Part shown: positions 1 through 11,815 of the stretch, one piece after another
How the letters are laid out: every line of letters starts with the position of its first letter
Position numbering within the stretch: position 1 is the first letter of the stretch
Assembly: GCF_008831285.2 (NCBI RefSeq)
Contig: NC_045138.2
Span: 3,574,143-3,638,142, forward strand
Origin: Nymphaea colorata
Taxonomy: Eukaryota > Streptophyta > Magnoliopsida > Nymphaeales > Nymphaeaceae
Direction: 5' to 3'
DNA length: 64,000 bases
Translations under genes and position numbers: made by a program
Notes under the pieces: model-generated
The model's database searches: none
What the model was told of the DNA's origin: nothing
Seen by the model: only the letters and a program-made list of their open reading frames with translations

Positions 1-262
1 CTAAATATCTCTAAGTGAATCAGGATATAGGCTGCATGCAGCCATTTGGAGGAACATGATTATGCAAGTTTTCAGATTCAACTCACTTTTTGAACATCCA
101 ACCAAAAGACCAACTTTAATCGGATCCCAAAATGGCAATTTAAACATGCAGTATGTGTGTAATTAACCTAAACTTCAGTCAATTGTCAAAAACTGAATAT
201 GTGCACACATTTAACAACTTCGAGTACCAAACAACAATGATGAAGAAGTAAGAGGAAATTAC

Positions 263-2212
263 CCTTTCAAATGAAGATGTCTCATTCACCTCGTGGAGGT
301 CAGGACTAGCATCTGCATCTATACTAGTGGCCAACCCTGTCAACTCTGACTTTTTGGCTGTTGACAGCAATTCTTCGGTCAAAGAAATGACCTACATAAC
401 CAGCCAGTTTACCAGAAACATCAAAAAACCAAAACACTGACCCAAATTTACTAGCTAAATTGAAGAAAAAAACAGATGTGAGCGGAACTTAGGATTCGAG
501 TGAGAAGGGAACATCTGTAATAATGGATGGAGCAAGCAGGCAGTCGATCACAAGAACATATCACCTGCACATGAACCAAGATAGAATGATGGGCATCTTG
601 ATGTAGTGCGCTATGCCACTAGAAACCACTAAGGTCCCATGGCCAAAGCCACAACCGTGAAAACGCTCACCTTGAAAATTCAAAGCCCAAACAAAGAAAA
701 AATAAAAATGGAAATCCGTGCAGAATTTTCCCATGTGGCCATGCATCTCAATCATAGTACCCTGCTTAAACAACATCAACAATTCCTCAACAGGAGAAAA
801 GCAAAAACCAAAATTATTATCCATGCACAGAGTCTCTTCCTTCTTTCTGCTTTTTTTGAGAAATGGCAAAAACGTACCACTTATTGAATGTTAAAAGTGA
901 AAAATACGAAAAGTATCCTGATTTTGGCCTCTGTCCCAACGATATCTTTATAACAAGGGCTAATCACCAGTTGTTCCAAATGCTAGTGTGAAACCAAAAT
1001 TTGAAGCCCAAACTATTTGAAAATGAAAAATGAAACCCATTAGAGCTTGTCTTCAAATGCAAGCCTATCATAACTTATGGAAAACCATACATAGACCAAA
1101 AACAAAGCCTTCCAAAACAAGCACACGAGTGAGATGCTGTCTGTGTAAAGGGTTAGTTGTCAATCAAGTGACTCTGGCTCAAAAAAAGCTTGCTAGTTGT
1201 TACCAATTCAATAACGATTTTTCAGTCGAGGCCAATTCTTACACTTGAAATGAGGAGCCCTCAAAAGTTCAAAAGTTGTTATCAAACTACATGATCATGT
1301 TAAAGGCAAACCACCATGACCGCATTTTTCATACAGCATTCGCCTGGTGCACATTTCTATAATTCCGAATGTGTGAAAGCCACCAGGAGTTAGTTTAGAA
1401 GAGACTTAGTCTGATGCACCTCTTAAACGACAAAGATACCTAGTGTTTTTCATCCTAAAACATATATAGAAACCACTCCACCGAGACCGTCAAATGTGTT
1501 ATTATGTTAGAGCAGATTGGTACAAGTGCAAAAGCACTACACAATTTTCTCATTGGTTCCCATTCTGACATCGTCTAACAAAGAAGCGGCCATAGTTGTC
1601 CAGTTCAAGTAAAAAAAAAAAAAAAATTGTGAACAGAGGAAGTTATGTGACGAAAAGCAGAAACACAAAATCTAATAGAACAGAGGGCAAAAAGCAGAAT
1701 AAGCGCTATCTCACCTCTTGGAGTTCTTTCTCCATGTCTCTGTACTCGAAATTTTCCGGATCATCTTCTAAGAGCTTTTTCACCTGTTTGTTTTAAGAGG
1801 TCAAAAAGAAGGAATCATGTTATGAAATCGCATGTCGCAAAAATAGAGTAGAAAATAAAAATTGAAAAGGCTTCTTGCACCAACGAATCTGTTTAACTCA
1901 ATTGTTTAAGAAAGTAAACGGACGAACTGAAGTTTCACCGTGGGCAATAAGAGGAGGAAAGGTAAATAAAAAGAAAGATAGAGAAACAACAATATGAGAC
2001 TAAATATTGCACAACGAAAGCCCCTCCACCTAGCAAACAAGAGGCCAAATTGAGAATCCTAAGTTGAAGAGTGAAGGGAATGAATGATGAATCCCCGGAC
2101 AAAACCCCCAACACCTCAAAATACGTAAATAAGTATCCCAGAGTGGGTAATTTTCCTTCGGAACTACCCCACGAAAACGAAAGCAGAGAGTCGATTCCGC
2201 GGAAGGTTTCAA

Positions 2213-2251
<39 letters not shown>

Positions 2252-2322
2252 ACCTGGTGGAGTTGTTCCTTGTAGGTGGAGAGATTCGAGGCAAGCTCGT
2301 CGATGCTCAGCTCTTCACTCAT
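263..2322 (-). CDS. SPF30: SPF30/SMNDC1 splicing factor, N-terminal part (cut by window edge)
   Basis: Three coding exons read on the minus strand: 2254-2322, 1715-1783 and 263-391, of 23, 23 and 43 codons, all phase 0. Introns are GT-AG. The start is the ATG at 2322, in the frame that gives MSEELSIDELASN, a stretch typical of SPF30 N-termini; it is followed by the conserved STYKEQL, the DDPENFEYRDMEKEL helix and the EVISLTEELL segment. SPF30 is the survival-of-motor-neuron-related splicing factor. It binds symmetrically dimethylated arginines through a Tudor domain and helps recruit the U4/U6.U5 tri-snRNP during spliceosome assembly in the nucleus. Only the first 89 residues, before the Tudor domain, lie here; the exon at 263 ends at a GTAA donor and the gene continues beyond base 1. 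Intron 1 begins with a long (CT)n tract four bases after the exon. The family assignment rests on recognised conserved segments and is firm; what lies beyond the window is inferred. Confidence 0.88.
2216..2249. repeat. (GA)n microsatellite at the 5' end of SPF30 intron 1
   Basis: Uninterrupted GA dinucleotide run on the plus strand. On the transcribed strand it reads (CT)n and starts four bases after the exon 1 boundary, so it directly follows the 5' splice site. Confidence 0.9.
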
Positions 2323-2626
2323 TCTTCTTCTTCCTCTTCTCTGTCTTCCCCAAAGTCGAAACCCTCGAAGCAGAAGAGGAACTATTGGGGCTCCCCGGCC
2401 CTTCTTCGCTTGACACAAAGGTGTCTGTCCATTTTGGATGACCCAAAACAAGTCAATAAATGGATCGGATCCGATCTGACACCAGAGAATGCAGAAGCGT
2501 TTAGAAGTGGACGCCTGCTCTGCGGCCAAGCGCAAACATCTACTTGGGGGCATGCTTGCTCCACAATGGGATTTAATTCCATGCTACATGAAAATAAACA
2601 GTGGCCGTGGTGGATGGAGCCATGAT
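2323..2626 (-). promoter_or_regulatory. SPF30 5' leader and proximal promoter
   Basis: Non-coding stretch upstream of the SPF30 ATG. Just before the ATG the minus strand has a GAAGAA-rich leader typical of plant 5' UTRs. No clear TATA box was found. The open frames crossing this stretch on both strands are not gene-like. Confidence 0.4.
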
Positions 2627-2650
2627 TGGTGTGGGCAATTGCCCACACCA
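2627..2650. repeat. Perfect 24-bp palindrome
   Basis: The sequence is its own reverse complement over all 24 bases, with half-site TGGTGTGGGCAA. Two imperfect relatives occur at 48131-48156 and 48695-48724, so it probably belongs to a dispersed repeat family. Confidence 0.85.
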
Positions 2651-5144
2651 GTCTCTTAAAATGTCTTTACTTTTAAATGAGCATCTTTAAACATCTGTCT
2701 TATATATGTATGTAAGTGCTCCATAAGATATGAGTATTTTTGTGTCTCTCCATCCACCTTCTTAGGTTCAATATTAAGTATTAATAGAGCAAGAAGCTCA
2801 ACTAGAAAGATTTAGTTGTATAAATGTGATCAACGTATTCAAAAATTTTGGAGTTGACATAACATTCGTGCTTCTTCAATGCATATATTTGAATTTTTTT
2901 TATAGAGATTTAGGATTAAGAAGATGGCCTTTTTCTGCTTATAAAATCTTAGCTATATGTGGAGGAAATATTTTCCTGGTTCTAAGGTTTTAGGCACAGA
3001 AGAAACATCCAAGCAGTTAGTTATGTCGAAAACGTATAACCACGCTTGAGATATTTCGCCAAAGTAATCACACATTATCAACTGTCCATATGATCCAAAC
3101 AAATTAGATCCTATACTGTATTTGTTAATCTTGTATAACTTTTTGAAATTTCACAGTTCCCATGGGATTATATAAGCATACTGGACATTGATTTGAACGC
3201 ATCATTCTTTTAATGAACTTTTAGTGTTTGAAAAGTAGGCATGGGCATCGAGTTGGCCTGGCCCGATACAGAGTTAGGCTCCACAGCTTGGGCTCGGCCC
3301 AACACCCTAAACCCAAGCCCAAACCTGGCCTGGCCTGGTCCGGTTAAAATTAAAAAATATTATTTTTAATGTGAAATAATATATACATATAACTATTATG
3401 TATATATATAATTATATCAATAAAAATAATATTAAAAGTACTTTATCGATAGATCGAGCCAAATCAGGTTTAGTTGGACCCACCCTGGTCAGCCCGACTA
3501 ACATATGGGGCTGGCTCAATGCCTAAATTAAAAGGAAGGACGGATTTATTCCTTGAGCAATAAACTAGGATCATATTGTTTCGTCAATTGCTTACAGGAG
3601 AGGGATGGATTTAATTACAATAAATTAATCTCTAAGCTTCTTCCTCTCAAAAAGGCCACTCTTAAAAGAATAAAACTTGGTGGTCCGGTGCCCCGCATGT
3701 GATCTAGCACTATCGTCACACACGAGTGTGACAAAACAATAAAAGAAGAGGTACAGAAAGACTCCTCGCTTAGTTTTGAAGTATTTGACTTGATATTAAA
3801 CAGGAAATGCGTTTCGTGAAGTGCATGTTATCGCCTGTATCAACTAAAGTCCTCTCTCTCTTGTGCCATCTTGAAATTGTTGCATGATATTAACAGATTA
3901 GACTCCTTGTTTTATATTTAAAGTGCCGGCTTTGTTAATTAATTTGGTGCCCTCCTTTCACGTTTCTTGCAGGATTTTGACTGCCATTCTCAAGTTTGAA
4001 CAATATTGTGGAGCCTTAGTTGTGAAGATCTCATGCACAAAAGCGTTTTTAGATCGAATATGCCCAAAGGCCATGAACATTCTTAAAATTCTTCATGAAA
4101 AAAATCACAAGTCTCGTGTTCTATTAATGTCATGCCATGAGTAGTATAAGCAGCATATATAAGAGGAATAAATACCCTTCTTGGAGTTCTGAAATGCATA
4201 TGGAACTACCCAGGGCATTGGGCCGACCTGATAAAAGTCGGGCCCCGGTTGAAGATATCTTACAATCTCGAATATGAGATTAAACTTTTCAAATTGGAGC
4301 GTTACCATCCACTCTCATTAAGACACACACATTTACTCATGTGGAATCTTAGGTCCGAATATTGAACCATTAACTGATACCACCTTGAATATTATGTTTC
4401 ATTATCTTAGATACATTATAAGAAGGAGAAAACTTTGAAGTAAATTAGATCCCACAAAATGAAGCAAACAATTTGATAACACCCAAATTTTATCTCTGGT
4501 AACACAAAACTAGGAAGCAAATCTTATCCAAATGAGAACCAATTTTCCCTTGCCCAAGGCAAATTTATATAGATAATCTCTGTATAACAACCATAAAGTA
4601 CTAATTTGGGTCCTTTTTCCATAGAAGGCACGCGCTTGCTGAAAATGGCCTAGCTTTGATATATCCTCACTGTGCCCTGGTCCCTCCTAGCTAACTTGAG
4701 CTTAATTTTTTGGATCTTTCTCCACTCTTGTGACTTTCTCCTCCCTTGCTCCTTTTCCTCTAACTGGGATCTGCTTTCTCCAAGTTTAGCAATGATTTTC
4801 ATAAGGAGACAAACAGGAAACTCATTTCACTGTATTGACTATGAGGCGCATGTTAGGTTGGCTCAATATAGATATATGCACTCTTCACATAATATTCACA
4901 TGTTCAATGTATCATTCCCTTACCTGGCACATGGTAACGTATAATTGCACTTTTTCCTCTTCTTTTCTGTTTTCTCTTGTCCATGAACATGACATTTTTC
5001 AAAGATGCTTTATAATGTCATGACTCTTTGTGGGCAGAAGAAGCAATTAAACCGGTTAGGTTTGGATCGCACGTTAACTTCGTACTTCCTCGTCCACTTG
5101 TACTACCAGTTACTTTCCTTTTCAACGTTGTTTTCTTCTCTGGG
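2651..5144. other. Intergenic DNA with no recognisable gene
   Basis: No coding region is supported. At about 3241-3530 lies a repeat made of a GGCC-rich head, a very AT-rich core and a GC-rich tail; a relative is at 10410-10650. The rest is AT-rich and unassigned. Confidence 0.6.
3241..3530. mobile_element. Degenerate transposon-like repeat, GGCC-rich ends and AT core
   Basis: The left end carries repeated CTGGCCTGG and GGCCC words, the middle is almost pure A/T, and the right end is again GGC/GCC-rich. The same layout with shared words such as TTTTTAATGT and CGAGTCGAACC-like ends occurs near 10410-10650. Two copies of one layout suggest a non-autonomous element. No target-site duplication was found. 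Confidence 0.45.
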
Positions 5145-5338
5145 CAGAGGCGGAGACAAGGTAGGGTCTGCTTGGACCTTGGCCCTGTTTCAATTTTTTT
5201 AAAAAAAAAATTACATGTAAATTTTAAAAAATTTCACTTGTTTTATATAAAAATTTTGAAAAATGATATGTTGGCCCTAGTCAAAATTTAAAAACTTTAA
5301 TTCGACCATCTCATGAAAAAATTGTGGCTCTGCCCCTG
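5145..5338. mobile_element. hAT-like MITE copy
   Basis: It begins CAGAGGCGGAG and ends GGCTCTGCCCCTG, degenerate terminal inverted repeats in the style of hAT MITEs. The interior (TTACATGTAAATTTT, CACTTGTTTTATAT, GTCAAAATTTA) is shared with the element at 11610-11815 and, inverted, with 47043-47196. The flanking 8-mers match poorly, so the insertion is old. Confidence 0.6.
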
Positions 5339-5608
5339 TTCGTAGGGATTTGTACATGTTATACCTGTGATGGTTAGAAATTTCCTACGCACATTTGGAA
5401 ACTTTAATTCGACCATCTTATGAAAAATTTCTGGCTTTGCCCCTGTTCGTAGGGATATGTATGTGTTATACATGTGATGGTTAGAAATTTCCTACGCACA
5501 TTTGGAAACTTTAATTCGACATCTCATGAAAAAATTCTGGCTTCGCCCATGTTCGTCTGTACATGTTATACATGTGATGGTTAGAAATTTCCGATGCACA
5601 TTTGGAAA
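5292..5608. repeat. Tandem triplication, unit about 107 bp
   Basis: Units begin at 5292, 5399 and 5506 with AAACTTTAATTCGAC; the third is shortened to about 100 bp and the next unit start word appears at 5606. Each unit contains the right end of the adjacent MITE (GGCTCTGCCCC or variants) plus about 65 bp of flanking DNA, so the amplification came after insertion. Confidence 0.85.
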
Positions 5609-7370
5609 CGTGCATGAATGCACAAGAAAGTAGATATGCTAGCATGGGTAGAAAATAACACTTTTGACTTAAGAACTAACTTGTTGATATTAGCAACTAT
5701 TTTTCCACGTTTTGATTGATTGATGGCTGGTTACAATCAAAGAACCTTTTTCCTTTTCTTGGGCTTTTTTTTTTCATTAATTGTTGTTATATAAGAACAG
5801 CTTAAAGCAATTTAGGAAATAAAAAATTGTTGGTAATTGCAATATGAGGTAATTGGTAGCTCATTCTTTTAAATTTGTAAGCAGAAAAAGAAGCTCCAAA
5901 ATGAAATTTTCCTTGTTGTTAGGCTGTGGGGTGAAGAAAAAAAACAGGCATGATAGTACCAGTGATGATTTAGAGTTTGAATGGGGCGGCCCAGCCATTC
6001 TAAGCAGTCACTTTCACGCTTCATAGTCAGCGGTGGAGCCAGAAATTTTTTATGAGCGAACTGAATTAAAGTTTTTAAATTTTTTACTAGAGAATTAGTA
6101 TGTGCCCCTCTTTTGCCCCCTCATGCGCAAGAATCGGGGCAGCATCCTCATCCCGCTCCTCCGCTCAGCAACTGCATGGAACGCCACCCGCACCCACAAT
6201 GGAGGAAATGCAAGTGAGGCCATGCTCTCATTCGCTCACTTTAAATAGAAACAATCTGCCTACCAGCCATAAACCCAAAACGAATATGCCAAAATGGCAA
6301 TAAAAGCACTGCAACACAATTCAATGCTCAAGCCTTTGGTGCAGTTGAGGCTTTGAGATAGTAATATATGTGAAAAGAATTCAATGATTTCGACGAGCTT
6401 ATGTACCCGTGTCTATATTATATTACATGTTTAGCGACAGTATTCATTAAAATGTCACTAATTTTGCGGGCAAAGAAAATCCTTGCACCGACGGTAGCAA
6501 TGGAATAAGATATACACATTGGAGGGGAAAAGATAAGATAAGATTATAGTATAGTATAGTATCCCACATGCGATAGTACAGTAGTCCAAATCGGATGTGT
6601 GGGACTTAGTTCAAGCATGCACGCCACTCACCGCTATTGGCCCGCACATAGTGATGTTCTTCCTTTATTGTTCCTCTGTTTTTTTTTCCCCCTTTCCCCG
6701 GAAAGACTATTGATGTAGATGAGGGTAAGGAGGTTCTTTCACCAGCAACTATTAACATTTGGTTACTTCTAATCTTAAATTCAAAAGTTTGATTTGACAT
6801 GTTTTGGTTGATGTGACATAAAAATTTTGTTAATCAAACTAAAAATATTAAGTGGACACTTGAAAATTCTAGTTTGGCCTTTTAAAAGGTGACAAAAGAG
6901 TATAGCTTGCTCCGATATCAAACCACATGTGACTTGGACTCGGATTGGCAAATGACTGGGTCATTGGGTAAATGATTTAACTATTCAAATAAACCTAATG
7001 TATTTTTTGTTGCAGTTGAATTGGTGATCCCAAATGAGTCAAGTTCTACCTCACTCAAACCTTGTCTTGTGGCGAATGAGTCAAGTTCTACCTCACTCAA
7101 ACCTTGTCTTGTGACTGTATTTGTGGGTGATCTGAACCGACTTGAGCGAACCCTGAGCCAATCCGGCTAGTTTGTCAACCATGGACCAAACTAGATGAAA
7201 GATAATCAAGCACGCCCCATATAGTGTTTGTTCAAGCAAAGGAGAAGAAATTGTTAAATCAGTACTCCACTACTGTTCCATCACTATATCTTTATGTTTT
7301 TATACGTAAGAAAAGTCACGCATGACCATGTCCAAGTAACAAATGTCAAAACAAGTTGCACGCCGTAGTT
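5609..7370. other. Intergenic DNA with repeat fragments
   Basis: No gene is supported. At 6030-6095 is a fragment of the same GGTGGAGCCAGAAATTTT MITE family. At 7033-7115 a 42-bp unit (starting AATGAGTCAAGTTC) is present twice in tandem. The remainder is unassigned AT-rich DNA. Confidence 0.55.
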
Positions 7371-7371
7371 C

Positions 7372-7795
7372 AGTCAGCTCAAACTCAGCTCGACTAATAA
7401 AACCTCGAACTCAACTCGGCTTGAGCTCAAGAATAGCGCGACGGAAGCCGCTCGAGTTCAACCCGACAGTTACGTGTTGAGCTCGAACTCAACTCAATTA
7501 AGGCTCGACAAACTCATTTGAACAGAATTGATATTCATCATTACATGTTGAGCTCGAGCTCGACAAACTCGTAAACTCGTTTGAATATATCGACTTGATT
7601 AAGGCTCGACAAACTCGATCAAAGCTCAGACTCTACTTGACAGTTACATGTTGAGCTCGAACTCAACTTGATTAATTGAATGAGTCAACTCATGAACTCG
7701 ATTGGTTAAGCAAATGACTTGACTCGAACTCATTTATGAGCTAAGCTTTAACGAGTCGAGCTCGAGTAGGAAGACTCGTTGTTCACCCCTATTGG
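7372..7795. mobile_element. TCGAG-rich degenerate repeat
   Basis: Dense CTCGAACTCAACTCG and GAGCTCGAGCTCG words, ending with CTCGTTGTTCACCCCTA, whose complement resembles the left end of the element at 8501. This looks like a non-autonomous DNA transposon remnant. No target-site duplication was identified. Confidence 0.4.
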
Positions 7796-8500
7796 TTAAC
7801 GGCCAAACTTGGCTAAGAACCAAATTCAACCACAACCCCCAACCAAAGAACCAAACCAAATCAGAAATCCACTTATCAATTTTGAACATAAATAACTTAG
7901 AACTCACTTATAAGTTCTTGAAGATTTCTCATAATCTTGAACATAATGATATTAATAGAAATTCAATACCTTCACTTTAGCTTCTAATAATCTGTTCAAG
8001 CCTGCAGTGGGCATTCATTTTGACCCAACTTTTGGGGCCAAGACGATGACTACGAGTGATATGCATTGTTTGCAGTACCTCTTTTGTTGATCTTTTTCTT
8101 GGAATGGAACGTAACATTTGGAAAGGTTGCAGTCCAATCAAAAACACGTCACTGTTTCATATGCACCATATAAAGATGTAAGCGAATACCTAACTGAAGA
8201 CTAAGCGGCATTCATTCTTTTTTCTGTTTCTTCAAACACGTAATGTTTTTCCCGAAACTTTGGTCGCACTTCTAAGAGTGAAAGCGAAACAGCGAGACAT
8301 GTTAGCAGGACATTGGTGATCACTTGAAGACAGAGACATGTTGGGTTTTCTGCAGGACACGAAGTGGGGAGGGGTCCATCGATTGAAATGCACTGTCTTT
8401 TCCCCTTTTCACACCTCCAACTTCTGGTTCTATCTTTTATTGGTTGGTTTCTCATGTCGCATGCATGCACGACATTTTCACTCGGCCTTGACTTGCCTTG

Positions 8501-8832
8501 TAGGGCTGCACAACGAGTCGAGACTCGAACTCACTCGAAAAAACTCGGCTCCTGTCGAGTTCAAATTTACGAAGACACTCCAAACAATAAACAACTAGAG
8601 TTCGAGTTTTAGGAATTCGACTTGACTCGCAAACCGTTACTTTATATAATATTGCCAAAACCGGTTTCATAAGTTACACAAGTTAATGCTTATACGAGTT
8701 GACCGAGTTAATGCTTACACGAGAGATAAAGTTAAACGAGTTAAAGGGTTAAACGAGTCAAGTTCGAGCTTGCTATAAAAAGCTCGAGTCGAGTTCGAGC
8801 CGAGTTTTAGCGGAGGCTCGTGTGCAGCCCTA
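8501..8832. mobile_element. Non-autonomous TIR element, ends TAGGGCTGCACA
   Basis: The left end TAGGGCTGCACA and right end TGTGCAGCCCTA are perfect inverted repeats of 12 bp, followed inward by ACGAG / CTCG words. The interior is rich in CTCGAGTCGAG-type words and has no coding potential. The flanking octamers do not match, so superfamily and age are uncertain; a hAT-like origin is an inference from the end sequence. Confidence 0.6.
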
Positions 8833-11609
8833 GATATGCCTAAAGTGGTTTTGACTCGCCTAATTCAGCTGTTACATTATGGTTATTTGATTCTCCAACT
8901 ATAGTGTGAAATAAGGGGGAAAAGAAAAAATAACAATGGGCAAAACCTAGCTTTGCTTCCCGCTTAAACCTGGTTAATTTGCCGTATGAACTCAGCAATC
9001 AAAATCAGACCATCTATATAAAAACAATATACAGTTAAAAAAATCGTACTATAAAATAGTAGCCGACATTTTGTCGCACGGGAGAGGAAGAGAGAGAGAG
9101 AGAGAGAGATCATGTGACTTCACTGTTCCCACGTGAAATCATCATCTTTTTTTTTTTTTCTCTCTCTATTCCTTCATCTTTCTTCTTCTCTGTCAATTTC
9201 AACATTGGAAGAAGAAGAAAAAAAGGGAGCCTCCTGTGTTGCATGTGACAGAACTATTGGTAGCAGTAATGGCGAGACGTGGTTTTTGCAACTCCCTTCT
9301 TCCTCCTAGCCGCCATTTAGGTTCCTTTGCTTGCTTTTATCTGAGATCTATCCGGCTTTCAAGTCCAACTCCCGAATCTCAAATCTATGGATGGATTTGA
9401 AATCCACGTTAAGAGTGGATGAAGAAATCATAAATTAATAAAACCAGGAATTTCAGTTTTTTTTTTTTTTTTATTTCAGATCGCATCAGATCTAAAATCT
9501 GTGACTGTGAGGAATCAAACACAACCTTAATTGACTTGTTTCGAAAATAGTTCGGCTTTCAACTACCGGACACGCGCGTTATTATGGCGGGTTTGATAAC
9601 TTTTCTTTGATGTGACAAAAGATCTTTCATGGAATCTTTATCTCATGTTCCTTAAACCAAAGACTTTTTTTTAAGTCTAATGATTCATTTGAAATCCTCA
9701 TTTTACTTTTTTTGTTCGTTGTAAAAAAAAAAGTCTGACCTGAGATCAAAGACAGAGAAAGAAAGAGAATCTCAAATATGATCTTAAACGGTAAACCTCA
9801 AATCCTAAAGATCTTACATAAATAGATAAAGGGCACCCTTTTATGGTATGTTTGATTCCCCACGAATCTAAGGTTCGAGAAGCTGAAATAAATCCACACT
9901 TTAACTTTAAGACTCCATTTGATGGCAGATAAACAATTGGAATGGTAAATTTACCACGGAAAAAAATCCATGATAAAAAGTCGGAGCGGTCAAAGGGTCC
10001 AACTTTTTTGCAGGATAAAATTACCGTCATCTATTTATTTCAGCAGGTTAATTTTTCTTGTGTTTGTTTTGAAAGTGAAAAGCAGTACAAAAACATTAAG
10101 TTTCTCCTGGTAAAATCTATTGAATTTCAAATCCTGAGATTTGCGGTAACCAAACACAACGTTCGTGACAAAGCATTGGGGTGTCAATCCTACTAAAAAT
10201 TAAAGACAATTTGGAAATAAATGGCATAAGGTAAGGGTCTGTTATGCATATAGTCAACAAACGACATTACAATTTGTGCAAATAACCCTTACCTTCTTTG
10301 CCGTTCACGTGTTTCTCCTATCTTTAATTTTATTTTGTGGAGAGAAAAAGTCCAAACCCCACACATTTTCCCTTGTTAAATAATGCAGATGATGGAGAAC
10401 GTCGTGGGTAAGCCTAGGCATCGGGCCAGCCCTGCCTCGTAAAGAGTCAGGCTCGACACCCGAAACCTGGGCCCGGCTCGGGCCCGACCAGATTAAGTTA
10501 AAATATACATATTTTTAATGTAAAATAATATATAAATATAATTAATTGTAATAAAATATTATAATTATATATAAAAATCAATAAAATATGTATTTAAAAA
10601 AAATCTTATCGAGTCGAACCAAGTTTAGTCAGGCTAGCCTGGGTAAGGAAATCTCAATTTTCACTAAATCCTGCCTCGTTCACCCTTACCACTTTGGACA
10701 AATCGAAATATAAAGAATAAATGCCGAAACTATTAGGCCTGCTTCATGTGGGTAATTGTTTTAATTAATCATAATTAAGACGTTTTCATTTGTTGCATGG
10801 TTTTCGTAACACTTTGTCTTACCTTTTTTTGTTGAGCAAGCAAACATTGGGGGCAAGAAAAAGGCCTATAAATTAAAATAGATATTATTTAGAAAGCAAA
10901 GTTATGAATGAATTTGTAGTTAAGTTTCAAATGCAAATAAAATAATTATGGGTTGTTTGGAAGACACATTCATCTAATCCAGTTTTGTAAGTACTTGGTT
11001 TTTAATGAGTTTTCGAAGCAAAATTTGTACCCAATTTTTATTATAAACAACCTCAGGTTTCCAACTCCTTCTTACAAAACCCAGTTTTGTCAAAACTGGG
11101 TTTGAGGAAAACCCAGTTTTATAGGCACTCAAACACTCTAAAGACATGGTTTTTGCACTCTAACGCCTTTAATTTAACTTTAAAACCGGGGGTAATTGGA
11201 TGACACCCTCATCTAACCCAATTTCATAAAGCTTAGTTTCATGAAAACGAAGTTCTTTAATGAGTTTTGAAAACTTGGTTTATTTGTTTAGATGACACAA
11301 TCAAATCAAGTTCTTTAATGAGTTTAGTTGGGTGTTTTTTTTTGCTCTCCTTTACAACACTAACTTTTGTTGAGATTGAGTTTTCTTTAAACCCAGTTAT
11401 TATGGGACAAAAACGCTTCAAAAACCTAATTCTGGATGCAAAACCAAGATTTGCTTCAAAAAAGTTGATCAGGATGTCATCCATAAACCCATAAAAATTT
11501 TGTTGCACCACAAAAAATGACATTGGAAAAAAAAAAAAGAGAAAAAGAAAGAGATACATGTTCATGGTTTCTAAACAGGACACATGTCTTAACTAGCGTT
11601 GGTTAACTC
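8833..11609. other. Intergenic DNA, no gene seen
   Basis: It contains a short (AG)n tract near 9088-9108, several poly-T and poly-A runs, and the GGCC/AT-core repeat at about 10410-10650. Long weakly open frames exist but show no domain or codon structure I recognise. Confidence 0.55.
10410..10650. mobile_element. Second copy of GGCC/AT-core repeat
   Basis: It starts with GGCATCGGGCC words, has an AT-only core with TTTTTAATGTAAAATAATATA, and ends in GTTTAGTCAGGCTAGCC. It parallels the copy at 3241-3530 in layout and core words. Confidence 0.45.
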
Positions 11610-11815
11610 CAGGGATGGAGCCAAAGGAGGGCCCACAGGAGCCCTGACCCTCCTTAAAAAAAAAAAACAAAATAAAATAAATTACATGTAAATTTTAGAA
11701 AATTTCACTTGTTCTTACATAAAACTTTTGAAAAATGATATTTAAGTCTCTGTCAAAATTTAGAAACTTTAATTTGGCTTGGCTCCCCTCTTAAAATTTT
11801 CTGGCTCTGCCCTTG
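11610..11815. mobile_element. hAT-like MITE with 8-bp target-site duplication
   Basis: It starts CAGGGATGGAGCCA and ends CTGGCTCTGCCCTTG, imperfect terminal inverted repeats. It is flanked by the octamers GTTAACTC (11602-11609) and ATGAACTC (11816-11823), six of eight bases identical, which suits hAT transposition. The 206-bp interior is non-coding and shared with the copies at 5145 and 47043. Confidence 0.72.
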
